Source: Brevibacillus gelatini (lineage in GTDB: Bacteria; Bacillota; Bacilli; Brevibacillales; Brevibacillaceae). Taken from it: a stretch of DNA of 64,000 bases. The stretch lies in contig NZ_RHHS01000008.1 in the NCBI RefSeq assembly GCF_003710935.1, positions 1-64,000 of the forward strand, given 5' to 3'. Shown here one piece after another: positions 1-7,471 of the stretch. Below the pieces are notes generated by a model, which searched no databases, was not told where the DNA came from, and was given only the letters and a program-made list of their open reading frames with translations. The translations under genes were made by a program, and so were the position numbers. The stretch's first letter is position 1, and every line of letters begins with the position of its first letter.

Positions 1-410
<410 letters not shown>

Positions 411-584
411 AGTTTGGTACTGGTTCAAAGCTGGTAAATCATTTAAAAATGATAGACTCATCAACGCTTTCGCTGTTCAGTTTTCAAAGAGCATAAATGC
501 GTCGAAACGCAAAAACATTCAACCACATTCACTTCTTTGTGTTTTTCGGTTTCCCAACCTGTCACCCAAATCAGCGATATGTAG

Positions 585-660
585 TGGTGCCGGCGATAGG
601 AATCGAACCCACAACCCCCTGATTACAAGTCAGGTGCTCTACCAATTGAGCTACACCGGC
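585..660 (-). tRNA. trnT: tRNA-Thr (anticodon TGT)
   Basis: The reverse strand from 660 to 585 folds as a 76-nt cloverleaf. It has a GCCGGTG/CGCCGGC-type acceptor stem, a D arm with AGCTC, an anticodon stem CCTGA/TCAGG around loop CTTGTAA (anticodon TGT, threonine), a T arm with GGTTCGATTCC and an encoded CCA end. It lies about 175 bases upstream of the 16S 5' end on the same strand, so it is probably co-transcribed as the first element of the rRNA operon leader. Confidence 0.95.
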
Positions 661-717
661 ATATATTTTGCTTTGTCGCGAGCATTTCGTTTCGTGTGTG
701 TCCCGCTCACGAAATTA

Positions 718-746
718 AATATAGCATGTCTTGTTTTCAAATGCAA
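718..746 (-). promoter_or_regulatory. Promoter for tRNA-Thr/16S
   Basis: On the reverse strand TTGCAT (746-741) and TATATT (723-718) are separated by 17 bases, about 60 bases upstream of the tRNA. This is a plausible sigma-A promoter. The assignment rests on pattern and position only. Confidence 0.5.
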
Positions 747-798
747 TAGAAAATCTAAAAGTTTTTCAGCCGAATTTAAAAACCAGCATCAAATCTAG

Positions 799-834
799 CA
801 AAAAGAGTGGCGAAACTGGCTCCACCACTCTTTC
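799..834 (-). terminator. Terminator of yitT-like gene
   Basis: In the reverse direction the stem AAAGAGTGG/CCACTCTTT closes a loop of about 15 bases and ends in TTTTT, just after the YitT stop. It separates that gene from the tRNA/rRNA transcript. Confidence 0.8.
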
Positions 835-867
835 TGCTTCCATCCTACTTCAAAAAATTCCGTGCGA

Positions 868-1737
868 TCACCCTACGCGGAATCCTTCGCCGAGCACCTC
901 ATTTGCCGGACATAAAATGATAAACGCATCGGGATCGACTGAGCGCACCATAATTTTCAGCTTGCTAACCTCGCTCTGACTCACGACGGCCATAAGCACC
1001 TTGCGCGCATCTCCCGTGTATCCTCCCGAGCCATCCAGCAAAGTAACGCCTCTGTCCAGGTCATACAAAATCGTTTCTCGCAGCAAATCGGTTTCGTTTG
1101 AGATGATATAGGCAACTTTCGAGGTATTCCACCCCATTTGAACAATATCAATGGTTTTGCTGGTGACAAACAAAGCAATGAGTGCATACAAGGCTTTCTC
1201 CGGATCAAACACAATACCGGCAAGCAAAATCACCAAGCCGTCAAACACCGCGACGCAGACACCTAAACTGATCCCCGTGAACTTGTGCAAAATTTGCGAA
1301 GCAATTGCAAACCCGCCGGTCGATCCTCTGCCCCGAAAAACGATGCCAATACCAAGCCCCACTCCGATTCCTCCATAAATACTGGCGAGCAGCGGATTGG
1401 TCGTCAGAGGCTGCAAATGACTCGTGAGCATCACGCAAAGCGGCAAAACGATCGATCCGATCGCCGCCTTCAAGCTGTACTGCCGATCAAGCAGCTTCAA
1501 TCCCAGCAGGAACAACGGAATATTGAACGCCCATTGAACAACAGCCGGGGAAAAGCCAAACAGATTGTGCAAGATCGTCGACACCCCGGAAACCCCGCCA
1601 GAGGCAATCTGGTTCGGATTGAGAAAAAGGTTAAAGCTGGTCGCAAGCACTAGTGAACCAAAGAGCAGCATACCGTATTCCATCACTTTTCTCTGCGGAC
1701 TGTTCAACTGGATGGCTGTTCGTCTTTTTCGCGCCAC
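868..1737 (-). CDS. YitT family membrane protein
   Basis: A 289-residue protein with the two-part layout of the YitT family. Five or so hydrophobic segments fill residues about 20-175. A soluble C-terminal DUF2179-type domain follows from about residue 205, containing the glycine-rich DGSGGYTGD turn. These proteins sit in the membrane; their substrate or role is not established. The ATG is preceded by AGGAGTG at good distance. The gene lies downstream of cutC on the same strand with a gap of about 145 bases and ends in its own hairpin terminator. Family membership is clear; a transport role would be inference. Confidence 0.9.
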   Translation of the reverse strand: MARKRRTAIQLNSPQRKVMEYGMLLFGSLVLATSFNLFLNPNQIASGGVSGVSTILHNLFGFSPAVVQWAFNIPLFLLGLKLLDRQYSLKAAIGSIVLPLCVMLTSHLQPLTTNPLLASIYGGIGVGLGIGIVFRGRGSTGGFAIASQILHKFTGISLGVCVAVFDGLVILLAGIVFDPEKALYALIALFVTSKTIDIVQMGWNTSKVAYIISNETDLLRETILYDLDRGVTLLDGSGGYTGDARKVLMAVVSQSEVSKLKIMVRSVDPDAFIILCPANEVLGEGFRVG

Positions 1738-1883
1738 ATGGTTTCACTCCTGACTTTTTCACGTAAGCAAAATTTGCACATACACTACCACGTTTTGGTT
1801 GAAAAGAAAACCCCGATTTGCTGTACTTTCCTCAATCGCCTGTCCGTCTTGTTTCTGTTCAACCTGCTGATTAACGACTCCGT

Positions 1884-2603
1884 CTACGTGCGGTCCATCG
1901 GCGATTTAAGCGTTGCGGTCTGCATGCAAGCTCGCTTGATGGCAGCGACCCGCCCGGCATCCACATAGCGCAGAGCCTGTTTTTCTTCTCTGGCTGCCGT
2001 GCCGAAGTGTACCTGTTGCACGCCAGTTCGCCTGATGAATTCAGGAGCATTCGCCTCCGTCAGCCCGCTTCCCGCCAATACGCCAAGGGACGTCTGCTTT
2101 GTCATCCGAACCAGCTTTGCGATGCAGTCTGCGCCTTCGATTGCTGTCCGTTTTCCTCCCGAGGTGAGAATGGTGCGCACCTGCGGGTATTGCAAAAGAA
2201 CGCGGGCAGCCTCCAACAAATCTGCTGCTTCATCAAAAGCCCGGTGGAAAGTCACGTTCAAGCCGTCCGCTTCTGTGAGCAACAGTTCCAACCCGTAGCG
2301 GTCAATCTGCCTTTCCGGCGTCAGCATGCCAAAGACAACGCCTGCCGCTCCAAGCTCGCGGATCATGCGCACGTCTTCCTTCATCACGCGCAGTTCATCA
2401 GCGGTATAGCAAAAAGACTGACTGTGCGGCCGCACCATGACGTGAACCGGAATGGAGACAGCCTTGACCACGGCATTTACCAATCCCCAGCTCGGCGTGA
2501 GGCCTCCCTCCAAAATGCCGGAAATCAACTCCAGCCGATCTGCGCCGCCCTGTTCTGCCCGTTTGGCATCTTCTACCGAAGTCGCAATTACTTCTACCAG
2601 CAT
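1884..2603 (-). CDS. cutC: Copper homeostasis protein CutC
   Basis: A 239-residue TIM-barrel protein of the CutC family. It begins MLVEVIATS and carries the family patterns GADRLEL, GGLTPS, the MVRPH stretch and the TSGG segment. In bacteria CutC has been linked to copper handling in the cytoplasm, but its biochemical activity is disputed. The ATG at 2603 is chosen because GAGGGGAGAG precedes it and the conserved fold starts there. A longer open frame reaching 2978 runs through the divergent queC promoter and riboswitch and is not coding. Length is normal for the family. Confidence 0.9.
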   Translation of the reverse strand: MLVEVIATSVEDAKRAEQGGADRLELISGILEGGLTPSWGLVNAVVKAVSIPVHVMVRPHSQSFCYTADELRVMKEDVRMIRELGAAGVVFGMLTPERQIDRYGLELLLTEADGLNVTFHRAFDEAADLLEAARVLLQYPQVRTILTSGGKRTAIEGADCIAKLVRMTKQTSLGVLAGSGLTEANAPEFIRRTGVQQVHFGTAAREEKQALRYVDAGRVAAIKRACMQTATLKSPMDRT

Positions 2604-2776
2604 GTCGTACTCTCCCCTCGCCCGCCAGCTTTTATGGACATTGTACGGACAATTTTCGCCCGGCCGCAAGCACGACGGCCGGTCTTCGCTGGCAATTTGT
2701 TTTGACGATGATAGTGCCACTCGATTCCACCAATCGTTTTCCCGCTCACCGTTTCCCTTGACGAGCGAATCTGTAG

Positions 2777-2782
2777 TATAAT
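2777..2782 (+). promoter_or_regulatory. -10 element upstream of the preQ1 riboswitch
   Basis: A perfect TATAAT lies about 60 bases before the aptamer. A TTGACG at 2758-2763 is only 13 bases away, too close for a normal -35, so the -35 element is uncertain. Confidence 0.5.
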
Positions 2783-2840
2783 GGCTCAGGGCGACCGCTC
2801 GCCGCCCAACTGCATACGAAATCCGCGCAACTTGCGCGGG

Positions 2841-2875
2841 AGAGGTTCGCGAACTCCCTCTATAAAAAACTAAGG
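2841..2875 (+). promoter_or_regulatory. preQ1-I riboswitch aptamer
   Basis: The strand reads AGAGGTTC, a short loop, CCCTCT, then the A-rich tail TATAAAAAACTAAGG. This is the minimal preQ1-I aptamer: stem P1 AGAGG/CCTCT plus the 3' tail that forms the pseudoknot. It sits just upstream of a terminator and the queC-F genes. Binding of preQ1 is expected to favour termination and so shut down synthesis of preQ1. Confidence 0.93.
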
Positions 2876-2883
2876 TGGACAAC

Positions 2884-2917
2884 AGTACCAATCCCTTGGT
2901 ATTGTTTTGTTTTTTTA
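2884..2917 (+). terminator. Riboswitch-controlled intrinsic terminator
   Basis: The stem AGTACCAA/TTGGTATT with a TCCC loop is followed by TGTTTTGTTTTTTT, directly 3' of the preQ1 aptamer. It is the likely expression platform, acting by transcription attenuation. Confidence 0.88.
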
Positions 2918-2976
2918 CAGGTGCAGGTTCAAGAACTCTCTTTCTTCCATTACGAACAATGAAGGAGATGGAGAGC

Positions 2977-3645
2977 ATGAAAAAGGAAAAAGCCGTCGTT
3001 GTGTTCAGCGGAGGTCAGGACAGCACCACTTGCCTGTTCTGGGCCAAGCAGCAATTCGGCGAAGTAGAAACAATCACGTTTGACTACGGGCAACGGCACA
3101 AGCTGGAGATCGAGTGCGCCCAGCAAATCGCCCGGGAGTTGGGCGTAGCCAACACCGTATTGGACATGAGCTTGTTGAACCAGCTCGCCCCCAACGCATT
3201 AACCCGCACAGACATTGACATCACCCAGGAGGAAGGCCAGTTGCCTTCTACGTTTGTCGACGGGCGCAATTTGCTGTTCCTGTCTTTTGCCGGCGTGTTT
3301 GCCAAGCAAAAAGGAGCGCGGCATCTGGTCACAGGCGTTTGCGAAACGGATTTTAGCGGCTATCCAGACTGCCGCGACGCGTTTATCAAATCGCTCAATG
3401 TGACGCTTAACCTGTCGATGGACTATCCGTTTGTGATCCATACGCCGCTCATGTGGCTCAACAAGGCACAAACGTGGAAACTGGCGGATGAACTGGGTGC
3501 CTTCACGTATATCCGCGAGAAAACCCTCACCTGCTACAACGGCATCAAAGGCGACGGCTGCGGCGAATGCCCTGCCTGCCACCTGCGCAAAGCCGGACTG
3601 GACGCGTATCTTTCCGAAAAAAAGGAACAAGGAGCACACGCCTGA
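2977..3645 (+). CDS. queC: 7-cyano-7-deazaguanine synthase QueC
   Basis: ATP-dependent enzyme that converts 7-carboxy-7-deazaguanine to preQ0 in the queuosine pathway. The 222-residue product has the PP-loop SGGQDS at residues 11-16 and zinc-binding cysteines C186, C195, C198 and C201 near the C terminus. The ATG at 2977 follows AAGGAG by nine bases; upstream in-frame codons fall in the riboswitch terminator. Its TGA overlaps the queD start as TGATG, so the two are translationally coupled. It is first gene of a four-gene operon under a preQ1 riboswitch. Confidence 0.97.
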   Translation: MKKEKAVVVFSGGQDSTTCLFWAKQQFGEVETITFDYGQRHKLEIECAQQIARELGVANTVLDMSLLNQLAPNALTRTDIDITQEEGQLPSTFVDGRNLLFLSFAGVFAKQKGARHLVTGVCETDFSGYPDCRDAFIKSLNVTLNLSMDYPFVIHTPLMWLNKAQTWKLADELGAFTYIREKTLTCYNGIKGDGCGECPACHLRKAGLDAYLSEKKEQGAHA

Positions 3646-4133
3646 TGAGCGCCAACTTTGACTTTCGCATTGTCGAGCGCATGCAGGCACTGGGCACCCA
3701 TATTCAAAAATCGCAACTGCGTTACCATAACAAGCGCGTGCTGGTGAGCAAGGAGTTTACCTTTGACGCCGCGCACCATTTGCACGCCTACGAAGGCAAG
3801 TGCAAAAACTTGCACGGGCACACGTACCAGGTCGTGTTCGGGATCAGCGGCTATCCGGATGAAATCGGGCTTGTCATCGACTTTGGCGACATCAAGCAAA
3901 TCTGGAAGGAGCATATCGAGATCTACCTCGACCATCGCTACCTGAACGAAATGCTGCCCCCGATGAATACGACCGCTGAAAACATGGTCGTCTGGCTGTT
4001 TGAACAGATGGAGCAGCAGCTCCAGTCCGACGCCTATCGCGACCGTTACCGCGGCGCTCGCGTCGAATTTGTCCGTTTGTATGAAACGCCGACGAGCTAT
4101 GCCGAGGCGAGACGGGAGTGGATGATGGAGTGA
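3645..4133 (+). CDS. queD: 6-carboxy-5,6,7,8-tetrahydropterin synthase QueD
   Basis: Second step of preQ1 synthesis from GTP: it forms 6-carboxytetrahydropterin from dihydroneopterin triphosphate. The 162-residue protein shows the zinc ligands of the family, H44 in DAAH and H57/H59 in HGH, and the catalytic cysteine C53 in GKC. An N-terminal extension of about 30 residues precedes the core, so it is slightly longer than the shortest homologues. The ATG overlaps the queC stop. Its end overlaps queE by 16 bases, as expected in a tightly coupled operon. Confidence 0.95.
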   Translation: MSANFDFRIVERMQALGTHIQKSQLRYHNKRVLVSKEFTFDAAHHLHAYEGKCKNLHGHTYQVVFGISGYPDEIGLVIDFGDIKQIWKEHIEIYLDHRYLNEMLPPMNTTAENMVVWLFEQMEQQLQSDAYRDRYRGARVEFVRLYETPTSYAEARREWMME

Positions 4134-4852
4134 GCATTCCTGTTCTGGAAATTTTTGGGCCGACCATTCAGGGGGAAGGCATGGTCATCGGCCAAAAGAC
4201 GATGTTCGTCCGCACCGCTGGCTGCGACTACCGTTGCAGCTGGTGCGACTCCGCCTTTACCTGGGACGGATCGGCACGGGATGAAATCCGGCAGATGACG
4301 CCTGAGCAAATCTGGTCAGAGCTGGAACGTCTGGCGAAGGGTCGTTTTTCCCACGTCACGATCTCCGGCGGCAACCCGGCGCTTCTTCCAGGCATGGGCG
4401 AGCTTGTCTCGTTTTTAAAGGAGCGCGGCATTCGCACGGCGCTGGAAACGCAAGGAAGCCGCTGGCAGGAATGGCTGCCGCTGATCGACGACATTACCAT
4501 TTCGCCAAAGCCGCCAAGCTCCGGCATGAGCACTGACTATGCCATGCTCGACCGCATCGTCCACACTTTGCTTGAGCAAAAGCATGCGGGGCTTAGTCTG
4601 AAGGTCGTTGTGTTTGACGATGCCGATTTTGCCTATGCACGCGACATTCACCGACGATACCCGACCATTCCTTTTTTTCTCCAGCCGGGAAATAGCGATC
4701 TCGTCAGCACAGACACACGCGAACTGCGAGAAAAGCTGCTGGAAAGCTTTGAATGGCTGATCGATCAGTCGATGGCTGCCCCCGATTTGAACGACGCCAA
4801 GGTGCTGCCGCAGCTCCACGCACTGGTCTGGGGAAACAAGCGCGGCGTGTAG
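4118..4852 (+). CDS. queE: 7-carboxy-7-deazaguanine synthase QueE (radical SAM)
   Basis: Radical-SAM enzyme that makes 7-carboxy-7-deazaguanine from 6-carboxytetrahydropterin. The 4Fe-4S motif is C36-X3-C40-X2-C43, following the IFGPTIQGEG signature; an SGGNPALL stretch marks the SAM-binding core. The protein ends in WGNKRGV like its Bacillus homologue. The start is a GTG: either 4118 or a second GTG at 4130 with GGGAG upstream would serve, and the second gives the more usual N terminus. It overlaps queD. Confidence 0.95.
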   Translation: MDDGVSIPVLEIFGPTIQGEGMVIGQKTMFVRTAGCDYRCSWCDSAFTWDGSARDEIRQMTPEQIWSELERLAKGRFSHVTISGGNPALLPGMGELVSFLKERGIRTALETQGSRWQEWLPLIDDITISPKPPSSGMSTDYAMLDRIVHTLLEQKHAGLSLKVVVFDDADFAYARDIHRRYPTIPFFLQPGNSDLVSTDTRELREKLLESFEWLIDQSMAAPDLNDAKVLPQLHALVWGNKRGV

Positions 4853-4894
4853 ACGAAAAACAAGAGTAGATGAAAAGAAACGAGGATGATAAAC

Positions 4895-5389
4895 ATGAAC
4901 GAACAACAACGCGATCTGTCTTCCCTCACCCTGCTGGGCAACCAGAAGACGACCTATAACTATTCATACGATCCGAGTGTGCTGGAGACTTTTGACAACA
5001 AACACCCGTACCGCGACTACTTCGTCAAGTTCAACTGTCCGGAATTTACCAGCCTGTGCCCGATTACCGGGCAACCGGATTTTGCCACGATCTACATCAG
5101 CTACATTCCAGATGTCAAAATGGTCGAGAGCAAATCGTTGAAGCTGTACCTGTTCAGCTTCCGCAACCACGGCGATTTCCACGAGGACTGCGTGAACGTC
5201 ATCATGAACGACCTGATTAAGCTGATGGACCCGAAATACATCGAGGTATGGGGCAAATTCACCCCGCGCGGCGGCATCTCGATTGACCCGTACTGCAACT
5301 ACGGCCGGCCGGGGACGAAGTATGAGGAAATGGCGAGCTATCGGTTGATGAATCATGATATGTATCCGGAGAAGGTGGATAATCGATAA
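4895..5389 (+). CDS. queF: NADPH-dependent 7-cyano-7-deazaguanine reductase QueF
   Basis: Reduces preQ0 to preQ1 with NADPH, the last step before insertion into tRNA. The 164-residue unimodular form has the catalytic cysteine C55 and acid D62 in [10 protein letters not shown] and the family ESKSLKLY motif. ATG 4895 is preferred over ATG 4886 because GAGG lies a proper distance upstream. It is the last gene of the riboswitch operon, 42 bases after queE. No clear terminator follows directly, but a long hairpin lies at 5534-5578. Confidence 0.96.
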   Translation: MNEQQRDLSSLTLLGNQKTTYNYSYDPSVLETFDNKHPYRDYFVKFNCPEFTSLCPITGQPDFATIYISYIPDVKMVESKSLKLYLFSFRNHGDFHEDCVNVIMNDLIKLMDPKYIEVWGKFTPRGGISIDPYCNYGRPGTKYEEMASYRLMNHDMYPEKVDNR

Positions 5390-5533
5390 ACGTTGCGTAG
5401 ACAGTCGGGATGGCACAAAAGCATGGAGGATCGGCTTCCGGTCGCTCATGGATGTTTTCCTGATTGCTAAGCGAATGAAAAGAAAACAGCCGAACTCGAA
5501 TCTGACATTATCAGATCCAGGAGCACAAGCGTT

Positions 5534-5578
5534 GTGCCAATCCCCTCCGTGGATTTATCCGCAGGAAGAGATTGGCAC
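5534..5578. repeat. Long intergenic hairpin after queF
   Basis: GTGCCAATC at 5534-5542 pairs with GATTGGCAC at 5570-5578. Inside lies a second stem GGAT/ATCC around 5551-5559, flanked by CCT/AGG. There is no T-run behind it. It could be a processing or 3'-end structure of the que operon, or the leader of the next gene. I recognise no RNA family. Confidence 0.5.
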
Positions 5579-5658
5579 TTATGTGTCTGCCAGTATCTAC
5601 TCCCCCCTTTTTGAAATCTTTTTCATAGTTTATAATTATCTGAAAAGGGGGTATGGCC

Positions 5659-6081
5659 ATGGCAGTCAACAAATCCAACTTACCAACCTCCCCACAGGTA
5701 GTAGAACTGCAAGACAACGAGCTTCCCGTATTCGAGGTGCAGCCGGACCAGAACCTCGCGAGCGATTTTCACAAGCGATTGATCCAGATGATTGCGGAAT
5801 TTGAGCTTGCGCTGGATGAACAGCACGAGGTCGGGATGCGGCTGGTCTCGTTTGGTCAAAACGTTACGCTGCGCGTTGACGGGATCGGCTACTACAATCC
5901 GAGCCTGATCCGCTTCTTCGGAACGACGGAAGCCGGCGCGCCGGTGGAGCTGATCCAGCACGTTTCGCAAATCAGCTTTTTGTTGATGGCCGTCAAAAAA
6001 GCAGATCCGGCCAATCCTCCCAAGCGAATCGGGTTCAATCCGCCAGAAGTTGAAAAAGAAGCTGGAAAAGAAGACGTGTGA
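5659..6081 (+). CDS. DUF6173-like protein of unknown function
   Basis: A 140-residue soluble protein without signal peptide or membrane segment. The middle (about 40-115) holds the conserved patterns DEQHEVGMRLVSFG, GYYNPSLIRFFG and LIQHVSQISFLLMAV, which I associate with DUF6173. No function is known to me. The ATG at 5659 is chosen over 5653 because AAAAGGGGG then lies seven bases upstream. It stands alone between the que operon and a decayed gene and has its own strong terminator. Confidence 0.75.
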   Translation: MAVNKSNLPTSPQVVELQDNELPVFEVQPDQNLASDFHKRLIQMIAEFELALDEQHEVGMRLVSFGQNVTLRVDGIGYYNPSLIRFFGTTEAGAPVELIQHVSQISFLLMAVKKADPANPPKRIGFNPPEVEKEAGKEDV

Positions 6082-6102
6082 CAGCGTCTTCTTTTTTATT
6101 GA
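6067..6102 (+). terminator. Terminator of the DUF6173-like gene
   Basis: AAGAAGACG pairs with CGTCTTCTT across an eight-base loop and runs into TTTTTT. It overlaps the last codons of the gene. Confidence 0.9.
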
Positions 6103-6197
6103 GTCAGGGAAAGTGAACTGGTGAATGACGGGTAACCCGGCAAAAACTGAAAGAACCGAAAGCAAATCATATCGTGTTACAAGGAGGAGCTTTGCTC

Positions 6198-6227
6198 ATG
6201 CATCATCCAAAACACGTCCCCCTTTAA
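6198..6227 (+). CDS. Nine-codon leader peptide ORF
   Basis: AAGGAGGAG at 6181-6189 is a near-perfect ribosome binding site followed by ATG and the short frame MHHPKHVPL-stop. It lies 70 bases upstream of a nucleotidyltransferase relic whose start codon is locked in a hairpin. This is the layout of translational attenuators that control inducible antibiotic-resistance genes, where a stalled ribosome frees the start. That it is translated is inference. Confidence 0.5.
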   Translation: MHHPKHVPL

Positions 6228-6241
6228 TCCTGTGGCCCGCC

Positions 6242-6309
6242 GTTTCTGTTCATTTGCCCTCTCACCCACCAACCACTGCAAAGGGAAATGTGTACAAATG
6301 AACAGGAAC
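6242..6309 (+). promoter_or_regulatory. Start-codon-sequestering hairpin
   Basis: Bases 6242-6256 pair with 6295-6309 over 15 positions, one of them G-T. The 3' arm contains the ATG at 6298 of the nucleotidyltransferase relic, and the loop holds its GGGA ribosome site. The structure would block translation unless opened, consistent with attenuation by the upstream leader peptide. Confidence 0.6.
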
Positions 6310-6486
6310 GGACCTGTAACCATAACGCGCAGCGAGCGGCTGCAAACGTGCAAGGAAATCGCGAACAGACTGCATGAGGTGTACGGTGCCAAAATATTGT
6401 CGATCGGTGTCGCCAGCTCGGTTGTCCGCGGGACAGACGGCCCTTTTTCCGATGTCGCGATGTTTTGCGTGCTGGAGAAGTCGGAC
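6298..6486 (+). pseudogene. Kanamycin nucleotidyltransferase (ANT(4')-like), truncated and degenerate
   Basis: From ATG 6298 the frame reads about 60 residues that align by eye with the N terminus of kanamycin nucleotidyltransferase: an ITRSERL start, a helix with HEVYG, then the loop GTDGPFSD followed by VAM. In the active enzyme the nucleotide loop has GS and the pattern S-D-x-E-M. Here the second acidic residue is alanine and the GS is altered, so key catalytic groups are missing. Homology stops near residue 63, where the frame enters the 3' end of the opposing pentapeptide gene. At least three quarters of the enzyme are lost. The upstream leader and hairpin are intact. The right limit is approximate. 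Confidence 0.6.
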
Positions 6487-6501
6487 GAAGTCTGGCCGCT
6501 G

Positions 6502-7380
6502 CTAGGCCGAAGAGTCTGCCCAATGCGGCGGGCGCGTAAACCACGGTGGTATTTTCGTGGAGGCGTCCCCCTTTGCCGCGTTGAGCTGAGCCTGCGTGAG
6601 AAACAGGCTGTTGGTCAAATCGGCCCCGCGCAGATCGGTGTCGCGGAAGTCTGCGCCGATCAGGTCGGCCCACCTGAGGTTCGCTCCGCGCAGATCAGCC
6701 GCAATGAGATACGCTCCGCGCAAATTGGCTCCCCTGAGGTCGGCGTCTCTGAGCTTCGCTCCCATGAGATCGGCACCTCGGCCAACCTGTTTCGTTTTGC
6801 CCCGCGCCCCTTTTTGCTTAGGACAGGCTTCCGTTCGAACAAGCTCGCTCACCTGCCAGAGCAGTTCGCCCACTTTTGCCCGATGAGCGGCAACATCCAC
6901 CTGCAACAGCGCTTCCGGAGCCAGCTTCGTAAAGCTCTCCGTCTCGTGCAGGACGCGCTTGATCTGTTCGTGCAGCGGACGGGCTGGCTGCAAAGTCGAC
7001 GCTTCGGTCAAATACCATAGCAGCTCGTGCAGTTGCCACATGAGCGGAAAGACCTCGTACATTTGCTTGGCCAACTCCGGCGCCTGCCGCCAGTCGCGTC
7101 CGCCGTACGTTTCCTGTGAAACCTTTTGCCCGGCGCCAAAGCAATCGTACACGGTACAGCCGCGAAAGCCGAGCTGGCGCAAGTTCTGGTGAACAGCGCA
7201 GCGGAAATCGTCCTGCAAGTTTCGACAGGGGATACCTTTGTCCTTGTTTTCAGCAAAGTCGGAGGAAGCGGCAAAAGGCAGCGCTACACAGCACAGCCCG
7301 AAGCATTTTTCGCAATCCCCGCGCAAGTCATGGCGCAACCTCTCCAGGCTCGACTCGCCTTGTTCCTGATGAGCAGTCAT
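6502..7380 (-). CDS. Pentapeptide-repeat protein with cysteine-rich N-terminal domain
   Basis: The 292-residue protein has two parts. Residues about 10-75 contain a dense Cys/His set ([28 protein letters not shown]) that may bind metal. Residues about 190-260 are pentapeptide repeats of the A(D/N)LxG type, which fold as a right-handed beta helix. Some pentapeptide proteins mimic DNA and protect gyrase, but the function here is unknown. The ATG at 7380 follows AGGAGG by six bases. The gene converges on the nucleotidyltransferase relic, and their 3' ends abut near 6490. Confidence 0.85.
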   Translation of the reverse strand: MTAHQEQGESSLERLRHDLRGDCEKCFGLCCVALPFAASSDFAENKDKGIPCRNLQDDFRCAVHQNLRQLGFRGCTVYDCFGAGQKVSQETYGGRDWRQAPELAKQMYEVFPLMWQLHELLWYLTEASTLQPARPLHEQIKRVLHETESFTKLAPEALLQVDVAAHRAKVGELLWQVSELVRTEACPKQKGARGKTKQVGRGADLMGAKLRDADLRGANLRGAYLIAADLRGANLRWADLIGADFRDTDLRGADLTNSLFLTQAQLNAAKGDASTKIPPWFTRPPHWADSSA

Positions 7381-7427
7381 GTATGTCCTCCTGACTATTT
7401 CTCTATTTTCCTGTTGGCATAAAGAAG

Positions 7428-7466
7428 CCCGATCCGCTGTGCGCTGCAAGCGACACGGAACGGGCT
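7428..7466 (-). terminator. Probable terminator of the amidase gene
   Basis: In the reverse direction AGCCCG and CGG pair with CCG and CGGGCT around a loop of about 17 bases, followed by TTCTTTAT. The T-run is poor, so efficiency is uncertain. Confidence 0.5.
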
Positions 7467-7471
7467 GTCTG

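Noticed and set aside
2758-2782. TTGACG/TATAAT as a normal promoter pair
   Set aside because: The spacer is only 13 bases, so only the -10 was kept.
2604-2978. N-terminal extension of CutC
   Set aside because: It overlaps the queC promoter, riboswitch and terminator on the other strand. CutC proteins start at MLVEV.
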